Assembly (NCBI GenBank): GCA_900758315.1
Contig: CAAERF010000560.1
Coordinates: forward strand, 1 to 24,513
Source: an uncultured Oscillospiraceae bacterium
Lineage (GTDB): Bacteria; Bacillota; Clostridia; Oscillospirales; Oscillospiraceae
Reading direction: 5' to 3'
DNA: 24,513 bases
Below, piece after piece: positions 22,308 through 24,513 of this stretch. The notes under the pieces were generated by a model, which saw only the letters and a list, made by a program, of their open reading frames with translations, was not told where the DNA came from and made no database searches. Numbering within the stretch: the first letter of the stretch is position 1; every line of letters begins with the position of its first letter. A program made the position numbers and the translations under genes.

Positions 22308-22345
22308 GAAAAAGACGGCGTCGCCACGGCATCGCCGTCTTTTTC
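22308..22345 (+). terminator. Intra-operon stem-loop after the lipoprotein gene
   Basis: Perfect 13 bp stem, GAAAAAGACGGCG with CGCCGTCTTTTTC, 12-base loop. The 3' arm holds the T-run, so it should act as a partial terminator or as a 3' stabiliser for the lipoprotein mRNA. Confidence 0.8.
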
Positions 22346-22367
22346 AGAAAGGAATAGGGAATATATC

Positions 22368-23369
22368 ATGGCATTTTTATCGATCCAAAATATCAAAAAG
22401 GTTTTTGATGACCAGACCGCGCTCAACGACATCTCCCTGGAGATCGAGCAGGGAGAACTGATCAGCATCCTGGGGCCTTCCGGGTGTGGAAAGACCACGC
22501 TTCTGCGCATCATTGCCGGTCTGGAGAAGCCCACCGCCGGCCGCATCTGTATTGACGGGAAGGATTGTACCAATCTGCCTCCGGCCAAGCGCAACTTCGG
22601 CATCGTATTCCAGTCCTACGCCCTGTTTCCACATATGACGGTGGAGCAGAACATTCTCTTTGGGCTCAACGAGCAGAAGAATCTGTCCCGTCAGGAGCGG
22701 AAGGCCCGCTGTGACGAGGTGCTGGAGATGGTGGGACTGACGGAGCACAAGAAGAAGTACCCGTCTCAGCTGTCCGGCGGCCAGCAGCAGCGTACCGCGC
22801 TGGCACGGGCCATCTCCCTGAAGCCCGCCTATCTGCTGTTGGAGGAGCCCCTATCCGCACTGGACGCCAAGGTCCGGGTCAAGCTCCGCAGCGAGATCTG
22901 TCAAATCCAGCGCAAGCTGGGCATCACCACCATCATGGTCACCCACGACCAGGAGGAGGCGCTGACCATGGCGGACCGGATTGTGGTCATGAATAACGCC
23001 GTGGTGGAGCAGGTGGGCACGCCCCAGGAGATCTACAACCATCCCAAGACCGCCTTTGTGGCCAACTTCATCGGCACCATGAATCTCTACCGCCGGCCGG
23101 ATGGCACCTATGGCGTCCGTCCCGAGAGCATCTTTATCTCCAAAGAGATGGAGGAGCAGGAGATGGAGACCTGGCAGGGCAAGGTCACCGAGGTGGAGTT
23201 CCGCGGCCCACTGACCCGCGTCTACGGCTGTCTGGACAGTCAGGAGCCCATCTGTGTGGATGTGGCCTCGGACAAGGCCGTCAGCATGCGTTTGCAGCCG
23301 GATGACCCGATTTATTTCCATATTCCCAAGGCCGGTATTATCCGCTATCCCAGCCAGGAGGTTGTCTAA
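22368..23369 (+). CDS. ABC transporter ATP-binding protein (putative 2-aminoethylphosphonate type)
   Basis: 333-residue ATPase that powers the importer. Walker A is GPSGCGKTT (36-44), the Q-loop is Gln82, the signature is LSGGQQQR (135-142) and the switch is His193. Walker B reads YLLLEE (155-160): Glu159 replaces the usual aspartate while the catalytic Glu160 is kept. A C-terminal regulatory/OB-like extension (about 245-333) begins GVRPESIFI. The ATG at 22368 has AAAGGAA upstream; an in-frame ATG at 22305 would run through the stem-loop. The permease follows after one base. Confidence 0.93.
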   Translation: MAFLSIQNIKKVFDDQTALNDISLEIEQGELISILGPSGCGKTTLLRIIAGLEKPTAGRICIDGKDCTNLPPAKRNFGIVFQSYALFPHMTVEQNILFGLNEQKNLSRQERKARCDEVLEMVGLTEHKKKYPSQLSGGQQQRTALARAISLKPAYLLLEEPLSALDAKVRVKLRSEICQIQRKLGITTIMVTHDQEEALTMADRIVVMNNAVVEQVGTPQEIYNHPKTAFVANFIGTMNLYRRPDGTYGVRPESIFISKEMEEQEMETWQGKVTEVEFRGPLTRVYGCLDSQEPICVDVASDKAVSMRLQPDDPIYFHIPKAGIIRYPSQEVV

Positions 23370-23370
23370 C

Positions 23371-24513
23371 ATGGAATCGCGGCACAATCTGCGGGCGCCC
23401 CGCGCCTCCAGCCTGGGCATGGGAGCTATGACCCTGATCTTTGTCATCCTCCTGCTCTTTCCGCTTTACAGTCTGTTCTCCAAGGCGTTTCTCAACGCCG
23501 ACGGCTCCTTTGCGGGTCTGGCCAACTATGTCAAATACTTTTCCACACCGGCCCTGTCCGTCTCCATCGGCAACACGGTGACCGTGTCTGTGATCTCCGC
23601 CGTTCTGGGCACGGCTCTGGGCTTTGCCTACGCCTATGGAATCACCCGCACCAATATTCGCGGCAAGACCTTCTTCCGTTACATCGCCATGATTCCGCTG
23701 TTTCTGCCCACAGTGGTCCACGGACTGAGTCTGGTGTACCTGTTTGGCAATCAGGGGATCATCACCGGACTGGGCTGGGATATCGGCCTTTACGGCAGGA
23801 CCGGCATCATCATCTCTGAGGTCATCTACACCTTTCCCCAGTCCTTCCTGATGTTCTATATCGCCCTGAGCTATGCCGACGGAAGGCTCTATGAGGCGGC
23901 GGACACCATGGGGTGCAGCAATCTGAAGGAATTCAGCCATATTACCATCCCTTCCGTGCGATATACCCTCATCAACTCCCTGTTTGTCTGCTTTACACTG
24001 GCGTTTACCGACTTCGGAGCCCCGAAAGTCCTGGGCGGCAACTACAATGTTCTGGCCACGGACATTTACAAGCAGGTGGCCGGACAGTTCAACATGAATA
24101 TGGGCGCCGTGGTGGGGACGCTGCTGCTGATCCCGGCGGTCATCAGCTTCGGCGTAGACCGGCTCACAGCCCGCCGCAGCGGCGACTCCATCAGCTCCAA
24201 GGCCAGCGCCCTGCGGATCAAGCCCAACCGCGCCCGGGACGGCGTGTTCTATGTGATCTGCGGCCTGATCGCCCTCTGCCTGCTGGTACTGGTGGCGGTG
24301 CTGTTCTTGGGCGCCTTCACCACGTACTATCCCTATGACATGACCTTCACGCTGCGAAACTTTGCCTTTAATAAGTCCACCGGCGGCTTCCAGAGCTACC
24401 TGAACTCCATTTGGATGAGCGTCCTGACAGCGGTGTTTGGCACGGTGTTCGTGTTTGTCTACGCCTACTTCATCGAGCGGAGCAAATGTGCCGGCGGACT
24501 CAAGCAGGCGGGA
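23371..24513 (+). CDS. ABC transporter permease, double-length (partial; runs off window)
   Basis: First 381 residues, with no stop before the window end. Two permease modules are present. The first (about 15-270) has NYVKYFSTPALSVSIGNTVT, PLFLPTVVHGLSLVYLFGNQ and the coupling helix YEAADTMGCSNLKEFSHITI (EAA motif, contact with the ATPase). The second begins near residue 290 with a new membrane helix, then LRNFAFN and a further NSIWMSVLTAVFGTVFVFVY. Tandem-module permeases of about 550 residues are typical of the aminoethylphosphonate-type and Fe(III) families. AGGAGG at 23356-23361 lies 9 bases before the ATG. Confidence 0.92.
   Translation, partial: MESRHNLRAPRASSLGMGAMTLIFVILLLFPLYSLFSKAFLNADGSFAGLANYVKYFSTPALSVSIGNTVTVSVISAVLGTALGFAYAYGITRTNIRGKTFFRYIAMIPLFLPTVVHGLSLVYLFGNQGIITGLGWDIGLYGRTGIIISEVIYTFPQSFLMFYIALSYADGRLYEAADTMGCSNLKEFSHITIPSVRYTLINSLFVCFTLAFTDFGAPKVLGGNYNVLATDIYKQVAGQFNMNMGAVVGTLLLIPAVISFGVDRLTARRSGDSISSKASALRIKPNRARDGVFYVICGLIALCLLVLVAVLFLGAFTTYYPYDMTFTLRNFAFNKSTGGFQSYLNSIWMSVLTAVFGTVFVFVYAYFIERSKCAGGLKQAG

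Noticed and set aside
21230..22603. Long minus-strand open frame antisense to the lipoprotein gene
   Set aside because: A mirror frame produced by GC-rich codon bias. Its product has no recognisable domain, and the plus strand encodes a clear lipoprotein and ATPase start.
1..24513. CRISPR arrays, insertion sequences, prophage or integrase genes
   Set aside because: Scanned for repeated spacer patterns, transposases and att-like repeats, including around tRNA-Leu; none seen.

Overview
The window looks like chromosome of a fairly high-GC, endospore-forming Clostridia. Gut Oscillospiraceae/Ruminococcaceae-type bacteria are the best guess. This rests on an intact eight-gene spoIIIA operon, a yabE-rsmA pair, strong AGGAGG ribosome sites, sigma-A promoters and U-tailed terminators. 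The genus is inference only; no rRNA is present.

Left part (1-4460): a short MecA-like adaptor gene is followed by a trans-translation neighbourhood: smpB, a cyclophilin-type prolyl isomerase, and ssrA (tmRNA) with its terminator. On the opposite strand lie rsmA (16S rRNA dimethyltransferase) and a yabE/rpfB-like cell-wall gene, separated by a terminator; yabE has a consensus promoter.

Second part (4640-8680): a plus-strand group encodes a CYTH triphosphate-tunnel protein, a macrodomain protein with an extra helical C-terminal domain, and a von Willebrand A protein. It converges, with a 4 bp gap, on a minus-strand APC-family amino acid permease.

Third part (8740-14700): the complete spoIIIAA-AB-AC-AD-AE-AF-AG-AH operon encodes the mother-cell side of the feeding-tube channel. 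It is tightly packed, with four overlaps (13 bp for AA/AB, ATGA for the last three junctions). Downstream, 380 bases hold two successive promoter-terminator units that look like small or leader RNAs. The second one folds and ends in a terminator just before a small four-helix membrane protein (DUF2798-like). I could not match either RNA to a known class, and they are the best novelty candidates.

Fourth part (14650-19890): a YeiH-family putative sulfate exporter (minus), an 86-residue acidic protein (minus), a flavodoxin (plus), tRNA-Leu(CAG) with promoter and terminator, a CsoR-family metal-responsive repressor, and a P1B metal ATPase whose promoter carries CsoR-like operators. A zinc-ribbon/TM2-domain membrane protein converges on the ATPase.

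Right end (19900-24513): an RpiR/SIS-type regulator sits upstream of a three-component ABC importer (lipoprotein, ATPase, double-length permease cut by the window edge). The importer resembles the putative 2-aminoethylphosphonate systems. A strong stem-loop between the lipoprotein and ATPase genes probably reduces expression of the distal genes.
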